A stretch of 64,000 nt of DNA from Suilimivivens sp045586385 (GTDB taxonomy: Bacteria > Bacillota > Clostridia > Lachnospirales > Lachnospiraceae), in assembly GCA_045586385.1 (NCBI GenBank), contig JAZNAE010000091.1, forward strand, positions 1 to 64,000, in the 5' to 3' direction. The notes under the pieces are model-generated. The model had not been told where the DNA came from and searched no databases. It worked only from the letters and a program-made list of their open reading frames with translations. Positions 53,277 to 61,965 of this stretch are shown piece by piece; within the stretch, counting starts at the first letter, position 1; the number at the start of each line of letters is the position of its first letter. Made by a program: the position numbers and the translations under genes.

Positions 53277-53816
53277 TTAAAAACTGGGGGGAGTACTTAC
53301 CCAAATAAGTATAGCACCGGTTTTGGGGTTGGCTTTGATATAATGAGTAGTATTAGGCGTAAAGTAAAAGGATTCCCCCTTTTTTACTTTAATCGTCCGT
53401 TTGCCTAATATTAATTGAATACTGCCTGATAATATGTATCCGAATTCTTCGCCTTCATGTGGGTTGTCCGGATAAGTGGAGCCACCGGGAGCTAATGTGA
53501 TTCGAATGGGCTCCATCATATTTTTTTGGGCGTTTGGAATAATCCATTCGATTTTATTTTTCAGTTCTTCATCAATTTTTTCAAAGTAATCACTTTCCTT
53601 AAAGGAAATTTGTTCATCCGGGGAGTCATTAAAAAAATCTTTTAAATCTGTTCCCAGGCATTGAAGAATATCAATCAGTGTAGCGATGGATGGAGATGTT
53701 AAGTCACGTTCTAACTGAGAGATAAAACCCTTTGACAGTTCACATCTGTCAGCAAGTTCTTCTTGTGTAAGTGCCTTTTGTATACGTAATTCTTTGATTT
53801 TGTTTCCTATTTTCAT
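53277..53816 (-). CDS. XRE-family/cupin transcriptional regulator
   Basis: 179 residues: N-terminal XRE helix-turn-helix (IGNKIKELRIQKALTQEELA, then LSKGFISQLERDLTSPSI; about residues 3-60) and a C-terminal cupin domain (about 105-179, with HEGEEFGYILSGSIQLILG). This layout is that of PuuR/polyamine-operon regulators, and the gene heads the potABCD operon, so polyamine-responsive autoregulation is likely (inference). The promoter TTGACA-N16-TATAAT and a palindrome cluster lie upstream. Confidence 0.9.
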   Translation of the reverse strand: MKIGNKIKELRIQKALTQEELADRCELSKGFISQLERDLTSPSIATLIDILQCLGTDLKDFFNDSPDEQISFKESDYFEKIDEELKNKIEWIIPNAQKNMMEPIRITLAPGGSTYPDNPHEGEEFGYILSGSIQLILGKRTIKVKKGESFYFTPNTTHYIKANPKTGAILIWVSTPPSF

Positions 53817-53862
53817 TTATATTCCCTTCTTTATATGTGCACCTTCAAAACGAAGGTATAAT

Positions 53863-53930
53863 AAACTAAAAGTTTACTAACACTAAACACACGCTGATAA
53901 TCATTATACATTATAGAAGAAGAATGTCAA
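53863..53930 (-). promoter_or_regulatory. Promoter and palindromic operator candidates of the regulator-potABCD operon
   Basis: Minus-strand promoter: TTGACA (53930-53925), 16-base spacer, TATAAT (53908-53903), a consensus pair. Downstream, in the leader, is the palindrome TAAACT-AAA-AGTTTA (about 53862-53876) with a further half-site CTAAAC (53883-53888). The hairpin ACCTTC-AAAAC-GAAGGT (53841-53857) is between that palindrome and the ATG. Confidence 0.6.
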
Positions 53931-53958
53931 TTAGTTTTATGATATGAAAATAAAATAT

Positions 53959-54033
53959 TTTTCACTGTAAATAAAATATATAATATGCTATACTGTATGG
54001 GATGAATAAAGTGTACTATTTACGGTGAAAATA
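53959..54033 (+). promoter_or_regulatory. Lactonase promoter flanked by two inverted operator-like repeats
   Basis: Extended -10 TGC-TATACT (53986-53994), predicted start about 54001. TTTTCACTGTAAATA (53959-53973) and its near-exact inverted copy TATTTACGGTGAAAA (54017-54031, one mismatch) lie about 58 bp apart on either side. The second copy with its next bases forms an imperfect 17-bp palindrome. Typical of a looping or cooperative repressor; the binding protein is unknown. Confidence 0.55.
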
Positions 54034-54052
54034 GAACTTGGAAGGAAGACTT

Positions 54053-55114
54053 ATGAATAAAGAAAAGTATGTAGCCTATGTATCCACTTATACTTCAGGA
54101 AACAAGAGCAGTTATGGCATTCGAATTTATGATGTGGATGTTGAAAATGGGAGATTTACGGAAAAAGATCAGGTGGAAATTACAAATTCTTCGTATGTAA
54201 CAGTATCGCATAATAAGAAATATTTATATTCCATTACTGACTTTGGCGTAGAGTCATATAAGATTTTGCCGGATGGCAGCCTGGAGGTTCTTAATCACGC
54301 ATCCATAAACGGAATGAGAGGTTGTTATTTATCTACGGATTATGCCGATAAATTTCTTTTTGTTGCAGGATATCATGATGCAAAATTGACGGCGCTCAAG
54401 GTAAATGAAGATGGTTCTATCGGAGAGATTACGGACGAAATTTTCCATAAAGGGTTGGGCAGTGTTGCCGAACGGAATTTTAGACCGCATATTAATTGTG
54501 TGAAGATGACAAGGGATAACCGCTTTTTGTGTGCAGCTGACCTTGGTATGGATCATGTACTTGTATATGAACTAAACCATAGCACAGGAAAACTGCGTCA
54601 GATAGATGTTATCAGAAGTGAACAGGAGTCTGCACCAAGACACTTAAAGTTTTCGAAAGACGGTAAGTATTTATATATTGTGCATGAACTCAAAAATTAT
54701 ATTGATGTATATACTTATTCTTTGGATGAACATGAAAATCCGGTATTTGAAAAAATTCAGACAGTTTCTACTTTAAATGAGTATCATGCGGGCGGCTCTG
54801 CAGCCAGTGCACTTAATTTTTCTGAAGATTTTAATTATTTGTGCAGTTCTAACGCAGGGGATAACAGCGTGATTGTTTATACCATTGATAAAACCACCGG
54901 ATTACTTACAAAAGTATTCTGTTTACCTGTCAGTGGTGATTATCCGAAAGATGCAACCTTATTCCCTGATAATAAACATTTGGTGTCCTTGAATCACGAA
55001 TCCAATTCTATGACATTCTTTAGTGTGGATGTGGAAAAAGGAACCTTGGTTATGAATGGAAAAGAGATGAAGGTGGATAGACCAAACTGTGTTATTTTCC
55101 ATAAACTATCATAA
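54053..55114 (+). CDS. Lactonase family protein, 7-bladed beta-propeller (6-phosphogluconolactonase-like)
   Basis: 353 residues, PF10282-type propeller. Family members hydrolyse 6-phosphogluconolactone or act as muconate-type lactonases, cytoplasmic, here without signal peptide. Repeated strand patterns such as KYLYIVHELKNYIDVYTY and FRPHINCVKMTRDNRFLCAADLGMDHVLVY, and conserved S-x-x-x-D-S-V-I-V-Y, H-E-S-N-S. The start is ATG 54053 after GGAAGGAAG; a TTG at 54038 extends the frame. Alone, with its own regulated promoter and a strong terminator. Substrate is not certain. Confidence 0.88.
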   Translation: MNKEKYVAYVSTYTSGNKSSYGIRIYDVDVENGRFTEKDQVEITNSSYVTVSHNKKYLYSITDFGVESYKILPDGSLEVLNHASINGMRGCYLSTDYADKFLFVAGYHDAKLTALKVNEDGSIGEITDEIFHKGLGSVAERNFRPHINCVKMTRDNRFLCAADLGMDHVLVYELNHSTGKLRQIDVIRSEQESAPRHLKFSKDGKYLYIVHELKNYIDVYTYSLDEHENPVFEKIQTVSTLNEYHAGGSAASALNFSEDFNYLCSSNAGDNSVIVYTIDKTTGLLTKVFCLPVSGDYPKDATLFPDNKHLVSLNHESNSMTFFSVDVEKGTLVMNGKEMKVDRPNCVIFHKLS

Positions 55115-55120
55115 AATGAT

Positions 55121-55162
55121 AAAGATGTCCTGCGAAGTAACTTCGTAGAGACATCTTTTTTT
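55121..55162. terminator. Bidirectional terminator between the lactonase gene and aroC
   Basis: AAAGATGTC pairs with GACATCTTT and CTGCGAAG with CTTCGTAG, separated by one bulged base, followed by a T-run; convergent genes on either side. Confidence 0.9.
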
Positions 55163-55166
55163 AGCA

Positions 55167-56267
55167 TTAATGTTTGTAAAATTTTGTTAAATAATCGACA
55201 CGTGAACTCATATTCATCATACACGCATCCAAAACAGTTAATGCAGTCATGGCTTCAACAACTACAACAGCTCTTGGAACAATGATGGGATCGTGCCGGC
55301 CTTTGATTTCCACTTCTATATTTTCACCGTGTTTGTTTACGGTTTGCTGTTTGCTGAATATAGAAGGAGTGGGTTTGAAGTGAGCACGGATAACAATGTC
55401 TGAACCATCACTCATACCGCCTAAAATACCACCTGCATGATTTGTTTTTTTCTCTATTTTATTTTCATTGATAACAAAAGAATCATTGTTTTCTGAACCT
55501 TTTGCGGCAGATACCAGAATACCGTCACCGATTTCAACTGCTTTGACAGCACCGATGGACATTATTGCTTTTGAAAGATTGGCATCCAGTTTTTCAAAAA
55601 CAGGGTCTCCGATTCCCACAGGCATACCATTTACAATACATTCTACGACACCGCCGGAAGAATCTTTGTTTTCCATGCATTCCTGCAAGTAAGCTGTTGC
55701 TTTTTCATCTGCGAAGCGGTCGGGCATGCACGTTGCGGTAGAGGAAATGGCATCTTTGTCGAAAGCAGAAAGATTGGCAACAATAGGGCCGATAGAATGT
55801 GTATATGCTGTGACAGTAATTCCCATTTCCTTTAAAAGTTTGGCTGCTACGGCTCCTGCAGCTACACGGCCGATTGTTTCTCTTCCGGAGGAACGTCCGC
55901 CGCCGCGATAATCCCGGAAACCGTATTTTTGATCAAAGGTATAATCTGCATGTCCGGGACGGTAATAAGAGGCAATTTCACTATAATCAGAGGATTTTTG
56001 GGATGTATTGGGAACTAATAGGGATATAGGGGTTCCGGTTGTTTTTCCATCAAAGACACCGGAAAGTATTTCTACCTGATCAGCTTCCTTTCTCGGTGTA
56101 GTGATATGACTTTGTCCGGGTTTTCTTCTGTCAAGATATACCTGGATGTCTTCTTCCGATAATGATAAGCCAGCAGGACATCCGTCGATGACAACGCCCA
56201 GAGCCTTGCCGTGAGATTCACCCCAAGTTGTTATTTTAAATAAAGTACCATATGTAGAACCGGCCAT
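55167..56267 (-). CDS. aroC: Chorismate synthase
   Basis: Last step of the shikimate pathway, EPSP to chorismate, using reduced FMN. 366 residues: GESHGKALGVVIDGCPAG near the N-terminus, RRKPGQSHITTPRKEAD, FRDYRGGGRSSGRET (FMN site) and KPTPSIFSKQQTV. Typical length. The ribosome site GGAAAGGA is weak and 13 bases from the ATG. No other aro genes in the window. Divergent from the VanY gene. Confidence 0.97.
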   Translation of the reverse strand: MAGSTYGTLFKITTWGESHGKALGVVIDGCPAGLSLSEEDIQVYLDRRKPGQSHITTPRKEADQVEILSGVFDGKTTGTPISLLVPNTSQKSSDYSEIASYYRPGHADYTFDQKYGFRDYRGGGRSSGRETIGRVAAGAVAAKLLKEMGITVTAYTHSIGPIVANLSAFDKDAISSTATCMPDRFADEKATAYLQECMENKDSSGGVVECIVNGMPVGIGDPVFEKLDANLSKAIMSIGAVKAVEIGDGILVSAAKGSENNDSFVINENKIEKKTNHAGGILGGMSDGSDIVIRAHFKPTPSIFSKQQTVNKHGENIEVEIKGRHDPIIVPRAVVVVEAMTALTVLDACMMNMSSRVDYLTKFYKH

Positions 56268-56318
56268 AAAAATATTTAATCCTTTCCATAGAACAAATAA
56301 TATTTTTTTTATTATATG

Positions 56319-56347
56319 ATTATAACGGAAAATAAAATAGTAGGCAA
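56319..56347 (-). promoter_or_regulatory. Promoter of aroC
   Basis: Minus strand TTGCCT (56347-56342), 17-base spacer, TATAAT (56324-56319), 52 bases from the aroC ATG. Confidence 0.65.
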
Positions 56348-56406
56348 TAAATTATAGAAGTAAATGAAAGAAAAATAATAAAAATAGTGCATAAATATTA
56401 CATTTG

Positions 56407-56415
56407 TGGTATGAT
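56407..56415 (+). promoter_or_regulatory. Extended -10 promoter of the VanY-type gene
   Basis: TGG-TATGAT, 36 bases before the ATG, with no good -35. Confidence 0.42.
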
Positions 56416-56450
56416 AAAAACAGTGCAAAAGAAAAAGAAGCGGGGTACCA

Positions 56451-57530
56451 ATGAAACGGTCATTTAGAGACAGATCAACATCCTTTTTCATATATATGGG
56501 AAAGAGAAGCAGATTGCTTAAACTTCCGGCAATTATCGGACTGGCAATCTGTGTTTTGCTGTGCAATATCGGTGACTACTTCAGAAAAGGAACCAAGCGT
56601 TTTGCATGTACCATATTTATTTTGTTGTGTTTTATGCTTGGAAACAGTTTTGCGTATCCTGTGTTTCAAGAAGAGATGGGATTTGTTTCCGAAGAAGAAA
56701 TAACAAATAATGTGCCGGCCACCGAAGAGTCGGATATTACACTGATGTCCTATGAAGCGACAACATTTGATAATCTCCCTGTATTAGACGATGAAGATGT
56801 CTTGGAAGGGTACGATGATGCAGAACTTCACGAGATGGACAAAGCAGAAAAATATTTTTTGACAGATATCTTGGAAGAAAACAGCGATATTATAGATACA
56901 GATAATACAGTTCAAGATGTGCCTGCCTATCAGGATGATATGACGAATTTTTCTGCTAATGACTGGAAACTTGTTTTGATTAATAAACAACATCCTGTTC
57001 CGGATGATTATTCCTTTGAACTTGGAAATATAAAAACCATTAAAGGAATTATGCAATGCGATGAACGTATCATTGAGGAACTGCTTGGAATGATGCAGGC
57101 AGCTAAGAACGATGGGGTAACACTTGCTATATGTTCTCCTTATCGTGATTTGAACAGACAGAAAGTGTTATTTAATCGTAAAGTAGAAGCATATATGGCA
57201 AAAGGTATGTCATATATGGAAGCATACACAATTTCTTCGCAGGCAGTTACAGTTCCCGGAGCAAGTGAACATCAAATCGGACTTGCCATTGATATTATTT
57301 CCGATGATTATGTAACACTTGATGAAGGGTTTGCAGATACAGATGCAGGAAAGTGGCTTGCAGAACACAGCTGTGAGCATGGTTTTATTTTGCGCTATCC
57401 CAAAGGCAAGGAATATATTACAGGGATTGAATATGAACCATGGCACTTCCGTTATGTAGGAAAGGAAGCGGCACAGCTTATTACAAAAGAAGGTATTACG
57501 CTGGAAGAATTTTGGAATAAGTATTTATAA
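56451..57530 (+). CDS. VanY-type D-alanyl-D-alanine carboxypeptidase, membrane-anchored
   Basis: 359 residues, with two N-terminal hydrophobic segments (about 24-42 and 50-68), an acidic linker (about 70-165) and a C-terminal VanY/peptidase M15B domain from about residue 170. Zinc site: SEHQIGLAID (H, D) and EPWHFRYVG (H), with catalytic Glu. Probably removes terminal D-alanine from peptidoglycan stem peptides outside the membrane. The two-helix N-terminus (the second ending NSFAYPVF could be a cleaved signal) is odd. A 27-base gap to tgt. Confidence 0.88.
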   Translation: MKRSFRDRSTSFFIYMGKRSRLLKLPAIIGLAICVLLCNIGDYFRKGTKRFACTIFILLCFMLGNSFAYPVFQEEMGFVSEEEITNNVPATEESDITLMSYEATTFDNLPVLDDEDVLEGYDDAELHEMDKAEKYFLTDILEENSDIIDTDNTVQDVPAYQDDMTNFSANDWKLVLINKQHPVPDDYSFELGNIKTIKGIMQCDERIIEELLGMMQAAKNDGVTLAICSPYRDLNRQKVLFNRKVEAYMAKGMSYMEAYTISSQAVTVPGASEHQIGLAIDIISDDYVTLDEGFADTDAGKWLAEHSCEHGFILRYPKGKEYITGIEYEPWHFRYVGKEAAQLITKEGITLEEFWNKYL

Positions 57531-57557
57531 AATAAACGATGGCTGTAAGGAGATATT

Positions 57558-58685
57558 ATGTATCGGCTACTCAAACAGGAAGGCAGAGCAAAAAGAGGGG
57601 AGTTTACTACCGTACACGGGGTAATACAAACCCCTGTTTTTATGAATGTAGGTACTGTTGCCGCCATTAAAGGTGCGGTATCTACTGAAGATTTAGAACA
57701 AATAAAAACGCAGGTAGAACTTTCCAATACCTATCATTTACATGTGAGACCGGGCGATAAACTGATTAAGGAATTCGGCGGTCTCCATAAATTTATGTCA
57801 TGGAACAAACCGATTCTTACAGATTCCGGAGGATTTCAGGTTTTTTCGTTGGCATCTCTTCGGAAAATCAAAGAAGAAGGTGTTTATTTTAATTCTCATA
57901 TTGACGGAAGAAAGATTTTTATGGGACCGGAAGAAAGTATGCAGATTCAATCTAATCTTGCATCTACAATAGCAATGGCATTCGATGAATGCCCGTCCAG
58001 TAAGGCGGACCGCAATTATGTGCAAGCCTCTGTGGACCGTACTACAAGATGGTTGCTTCGTTGCAGGGATGAGATGGCACGATTAAACAGCCTTGAGGAT
58101 ACCATTAACAAAAATCAAATGTTATTTGGAATCAATCAGGGAGCAATTTTCCCTGATATTCGAATTGAGCATGCCAAGCGCATTTCAGAAGTTGAATTGG
58201 ACGGATATGCACTGGGAGGACTTGCGGTAGGTGAATCTCATGAGGAAATGTATCATATATTAGAAGAAACAGTTCCTTATTTGCCAAAGGACAAGCCTAC
58301 TTACTTGATGGGAGTTGGAACACCTGCCAATATATTGGAAGCGGTAGAACGTGGTGTAGATTTCTTTGATTGTGTGTATCCTACCAGAAATGGGCGTCAT
58401 GGACATTTATATACCAACTTTGGAAAGATTAATTTGTTTAATGCAAAATATGAGTCGGATGAGCGGCCGGTTGAACCGGGATGCCAGTGTCCGGCCTGCA
58501 GACGCTATTCACGTGCTTACATCAGACATTTATTAAAAGCAAAGGAAATGCTTGGAATGCGTTTATGTGTTTTGCACAACCTGTATTTCTATAATACTAT
58601 GATGGAGGAAATCAGGGATGCCCTCGATAAAGGAGAGTTTGCAGTATACAAAAAAAGAAAGTTAGAGGGAATGTCACAAAAATAA
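57558..58685 (+). CDS. tgt: Queuine tRNA-ribosyltransferase
   Basis: Exchanges G34 of GUN-anticodon tRNAs for preQ1. 375 residues. Nucleophile motif TDSGGFQVFSL (about residues 91-101), FDECPSS, GGLAVGES and the zinc cluster CQCPACRRYSRAYIRHLL (C-x-C-x-x-C...H, about 309-326). GGAG precedes the ATG. yajC follows after 88 bases. No queF/queC genes nearby. Confidence 0.97.
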   Translation: MYRLLKQEGRAKRGEFTTVHGVIQTPVFMNVGTVAAIKGAVSTEDLEQIKTQVELSNTYHLHVRPGDKLIKEFGGLHKFMSWNKPILTDSGGFQVFSLASLRKIKEEGVYFNSHIDGRKIFMGPEESMQIQSNLASTIAMAFDECPSSKADRNYVQASVDRTTRWLLRCRDEMARLNSLEDTINKNQMLFGINQGAIFPDIRIEHAKRISEVELDGYALGGLAVGESHEEMYHILEETVPYLPKDKPTYLMGVGTPANILEAVERGVDFFDCVYPTRNGRHGHLYTNFGKINLFNAKYESDERPVEPGCQCPACRRYSRAYIRHLLKAKEMLGMRLCVLHNLYFYNTMMEEIRDALDKGEFAVYKKRKLEGMSQK

Positions 58686-58773
58686 GAAAAGGCTTGTTTT
58701 TACGAGCAAGATTGTGTATTATATTTTTTAGACAAAATGAGAAAGCATATATATTGATTTAGGAGGAACCAGA

Positions 58774-59097
58774 ATGGGAATCTTATTAACAGCAGATGCA
58801 GCACAGGCCGGAGCAGCAGCCGGCGGCGGAATCATTATGGTACTTTATATTGTACTTATTTTTGCGTTTCTTTATTTCTTTATGATTAGACCGCAGAAAA
58901 AAGAACAGAAGAAAATGGCAGCCATGTTATCCGCTCTGGAAACCGGCGATTGTATTTTGACAAGCAGTGGTTTTTACGGAATTGTTATTGATATTACAGA
59001 CGACACAGTAATTGTAGAATTTGGTAATAACAAAAATTGCCGTATTCCCATGCAGAAGACTGCAATTGCACAGGTAGAAAAGGCAAATGCAGAATAG
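58774..59097 (+). CDS. yajC: Preprotein translocase subunit YajC
   Basis: Small accessory subunit of the SecDF-YajC complex. 107 residues: one transmembrane helix (about 19-42), the MIRPQKKEQKKMAAM signature just after it and a small cytoplasmic domain (EFGNNKNCRIPMQKTAIAQV). GGAGGAA precedes the ATG. The tgt-yajC order is common. A terminator hairpin follows. Confidence 0.95.
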   Translation: MGILLTADAAQAGAAAGGGIIMVLYIVLIFAFLYFFMIRPQKKEQKKMAAMLSALETGDCILTSSGFYGIVIDITDDTVIVEFGNNKNCRIPMQKTAIAQVEKANAE

Positions 59098-59110
59098 TAG
59101 TAAGAGTTGG

Positions 59111-59141
59111 AAATAAGGCGCTAATGGCGCCTTATTTTATT
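59111..59141 (+). terminator. Terminator after yajC
   Basis: AAATAAGGCGC pairs with GCGCCTTATTT, loop TAATG, and the next bases are TATTAC. Only 20 bases separate it from leuB, and no promoter is seen in that stretch. Confidence 0.8.
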
Positions 59142-59161
59142 ACTATAAGGAGGATATAGAA

Positions 59162-60247
59162 ATGAAACTGAATATTACCTGTATTCCGGGAGACGGGATC
59201 GGACCTGAAATCGTAACGGAAGCAAAGAAAGTTCTTGATAAAGTTGCATCTGTATACGGTCATGAAATGGTATATAAAGATATATTAATGGGCGGTGCGT
59301 CTATTGACGTTCATGGAATTCCGCTTACCGATGAAGCAATTGCAGATGCAAAAAGTGCAGATGCTGTTCTGATGGGGTCTATCGGTGGTGATACCACAAC
59401 ATCACCATGGTATAAACTCCCACCGGAAAAGCGGCCGGAAGCAGGACTTCTTAAAATCCGTAAGGCACTTAATTTATTTGCTAATTTACGTCCTGCTATT
59501 TTATATGAAGAGTTAGCGGATGCTTGTCCTTTAAGAAAAGACATCAGTGAAGCCGGTTTTGACATGCTTATAATGAGAGAGCTTACCGGAGGTTTATATT
59601 TCGGAGAGCGGCATACCGTAGAAGAGAACGGTGTGAGGAAAGCCGTAGATACACTTACATACGACGAAAATGAAATCAGAAGAATTGCGATTAAAGGTTT
59701 TGATATTGCAATGAAACGACGCAAGAAGGTGACAAGCGTTGATAAAGCAAATGTGCTTGATTCCTCCAGGCTTTGGAGAAAGGTGGTAGAGGAAGTGGCA
59801 CATGATTATCCGGAAGTTACTTTGGAGCATATGTTAGTTGATAACTGTGCAATGCAACTTGTAAAAGATCCGGCACAATTTGATGTTATTTTAACAGAGA
59901 ATATGTTTGGTGATATTTTGTCAGATGAGGCGAGTATGGTAACCGGTTCCATTGGTATGCTTGCAAGTGCGTCCTTAAATGACAGTAAATTTGGTCTATA
60001 TGAGCCCAGTCATGGCTCGGCACCCGATATTGCAGGTAAAGATATTGCCAATCCTATCGCAACAGTATTGTCTGCAGCTATGATGCTTCGTTATTCATTT
60101 GATTTAGATAAGGAAGCAGATGCAGTGGAGGCAGCGGTTAAGGCTGTCCTTAAGAAAGGCTATCGTACAGGAGATATTATGTCGGATGGTTGCACCCGTG
60201 TAGGATGTAAGGGAATGGGTGATTTATTAGCAGCAGAAATCGTATAA
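59162..60247 (+). CDS. leuB: 3-isopropylmalate dehydrogenase
   Basis: Oxidative decarboxylation of 3-isopropylmalate in leucine synthesis, NAD-dependent. 361 residues: GDGIGPEIV at the N-terminus, the MGSIGGDT loop, IMRELTGGLYFGER, VTSVDKANVLDSSRLWR, and the NAD loop EPSHGSAPDIAGKDIANPIA. GGAGG precedes the ATG. First gene of leuB-ilvD-ilvB; leuA, leuC and leuD are not in the window. Confidence 0.97.
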   Translation: MKLNITCIPGDGIGPEIVTEAKKVLDKVASVYGHEMVYKDILMGGASIDVHGIPLTDEAIADAKSADAVLMGSIGGDTTTSPWYKLPPEKRPEAGLLKIRKALNLFANLRPAILYEELADACPLRKDISEAGFDMLIMRELTGGLYFGERHTVEENGVRKAVDTLTYDENEIRRIAIKGFDIAMKRRKKVTSVDKANVLDSSRLWRKVVEEVAHDYPEVTLEHMLVDNCAMQLVKDPAQFDVILTENMFGDILSDEASMVTGSIGMLASASLNDSKFGLYEPSHGSAPDIAGKDIANPIATVLSAAMMLRYSFDLDKEADAVEAAVKAVLKKGYRTGDIMSDGCTRVGCKGMGDLLAAEIV

Positions 60248-60274
60248 TTATAGAAAGAACAAGGAGAAGTAAGG

Positions 60275-61951
60275 ATGAAAAGTGATAATGTAAAAGCCGG
60301 CATACAGCAGGCACCGCATAGAAGTTTATTTAATGCACTGGGATTTACAGAGGAAGAGATGAAGAAACCTATGGTAGGTATTGTCAGCTCTTACAATGAA
60401 ATTGTTCCCGGACATATGAATCTTGATAAAATAGTAAATGCTGTTAAACAGGGGGTGGCAGAAGCAGGCGGTGTTCCTGTTGTATTTCCTGCTATTGCGG
60501 TGTGTGACGGCATTGCCATGGGACATATTGGTATGAAATACTCTCTTGTTACAAGGGATTTGATTGCAGATTCCACAGAATGTATGGCTTTGGCACATCA
60601 GTTTGATGCGCTTGTCATGGTGCCTAACTGTGACAAGAATGTTCCCGGGCTTTTGATGGCTGCAGCAAGAATTAATGTTCCTACCGTTTTCGTATCCGGT
60701 GGACCAATGCTTGCAGGTCGTGTAAAAGGTCAGAAGAGAAGTTTATCTTCCATGTTTGAAGCTGTGGGTGCTCATGCAGCAGGTACTATGACAGAAGAAG
60801 AAGTGCGTGAATTTGAAGAAAAAGTATGTCCTACATGTGGTTCCTGTTCCGGCATGTATACAGCAAACTCTATGAATTGTCTGACAGAAGCACTTGGCAT
60901 GGGACTTGGCGGAAACGGAACGATACCGGCTGTTTACTCTGACAGAATCAGACTTGCAAAGCATGCAGGTATGGCAGTTATGGAAATGTATCGCCAAAAT
61001 ATCTGTCCCAGAGATATTATGACAAAGGAAGCGATTTTAAATGCACTTACAGTAGATATGGCACTTGGATGTTCGACAAACTCCATGTTACATCTTCCTG
61101 CTATTGCACACGAAGTCGGATTTGATTTTGATATTGCTTTTGCAAATGAAATCAGTGAAAAGACTCCTAACTTATGTCATCTTGCACCGGCAGGTCCTAC
61201 CTATATGGAAGATTTAAATGAGGCCGGCGGTGTTTATGCGGTTATGAAGCAGCTTGCTGATTTAGGACTCCTTAATACCGAATGTATGACGGTAAATGGT
61301 AAGACAATCGGAGAGTGTATTGCAAATGCAGAAAATAAAGATCCCGAAGTAATCAGACCCCTTGATAATCCTTATTCCAAAACGGGTGGTCTTGCAGTTT
61401 TAAAGGGAAACCTTGCTCCTGACGGCAGTGTTGTAAAACGTTCCGCAGTTGTAGAAGAAATGATGGTTCATGAAGGGCCAGCAAGAGTATTTGACTGTGA
61501 AGAAGATGCAATCGAAGCAATTAAAAATGGAAGAATCGTTGCGGGTGATGTGGTGGTGATTCGTTATGAAGGTCCTAAAGGTGGTCCCGGTATGCGTGAG
61601 ATGCTTAATCCTACGTCTGCCATTGCAGGAATGGGACTTGGTGCCAGTGTAGCATTGATTACAGACGGTCGTTTCTCCGGTGCATCCAGAGGTGCATCTA
61701 TCGGACACGTTTCACCGGAAGCAGCGGTGGGTGGCCCCATTGCACTGGTGGAGGAAGGCGATATCATCAGTATCAATATTCCGGAAATGAAACTTGACGT
61801 GAAAGTTTCCGATGAAGAAATGGCAGCAAGAAAAGCAAAATGGCAACCGAGAGAACCGAAGGTGACGTCCGGTTATCTTTCAAGATACAGAGAGATGGTT
61901 ACCAGCGGTAACAGAGGGGCAATATTAGAAATCCCCGGAAAGAACAAATAA
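60275..61951 (+). CDS. ilvD: Dihydroxy-acid dehydratase
   Basis: Fe-S dehydratase of valine/isoleucine/leucine synthesis. 558 residues. Fe-S ligands lie in NCDKNVPG (Cys) and PTCGSCSGMYTANSMNCL, with MNCLTEALGMGLGGNGT and LITDGRFSGASRGASIGH. GGAG site. 27 bases after leuB and 14 before ilvB. Confidence 0.98.
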   Translation: MKSDNVKAGIQQAPHRSLFNALGFTEEEMKKPMVGIVSSYNEIVPGHMNLDKIVNAVKQGVAEAGGVPVVFPAIAVCDGIAMGHIGMKYSLVTRDLIADSTECMALAHQFDALVMVPNCDKNVPGLLMAAARINVPTVFVSGGPMLAGRVKGQKRSLSSMFEAVGAHAAGTMTEEEVREFEEKVCPTCGSCSGMYTANSMNCLTEALGMGLGGNGTIPAVYSDRIRLAKHAGMAVMEMYRQNICPRDIMTKEAILNALTVDMALGCSTNSMLHLPAIAHEVGFDFDIAFANEISEKTPNLCHLAPAGPTYMEDLNEAGGVYAVMKQLADLGLLNTECMTVNGKTIGECIANAENKDPEVIRPLDNPYSKTGGLAVLKGNLAPDGSVVKRSAVVEEMMVHEGPARVFDCEEDAIEAIKNGRIVAGDVVVIRYEGPKGGPGMREMLNPTSAIAGMGLGASVALITDGRFSGASRGASIGHVSPEAAVGGPIALVEEGDIISINIPEMKLDVKVSDEEMAARKAKWQPREPKVTSGYLSRYREMVTSGNRGAILEIPGKNK

Positions 61952-61965
61952 GGGAGGAATTACAG

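Noticed and set aside
58686..58773. Terminator between tgt and yajC
   Set aside because: Only short CTTG/CAAG or GCT/AGC pairings without a T-tract; yajC probably shares the tgt transcript.
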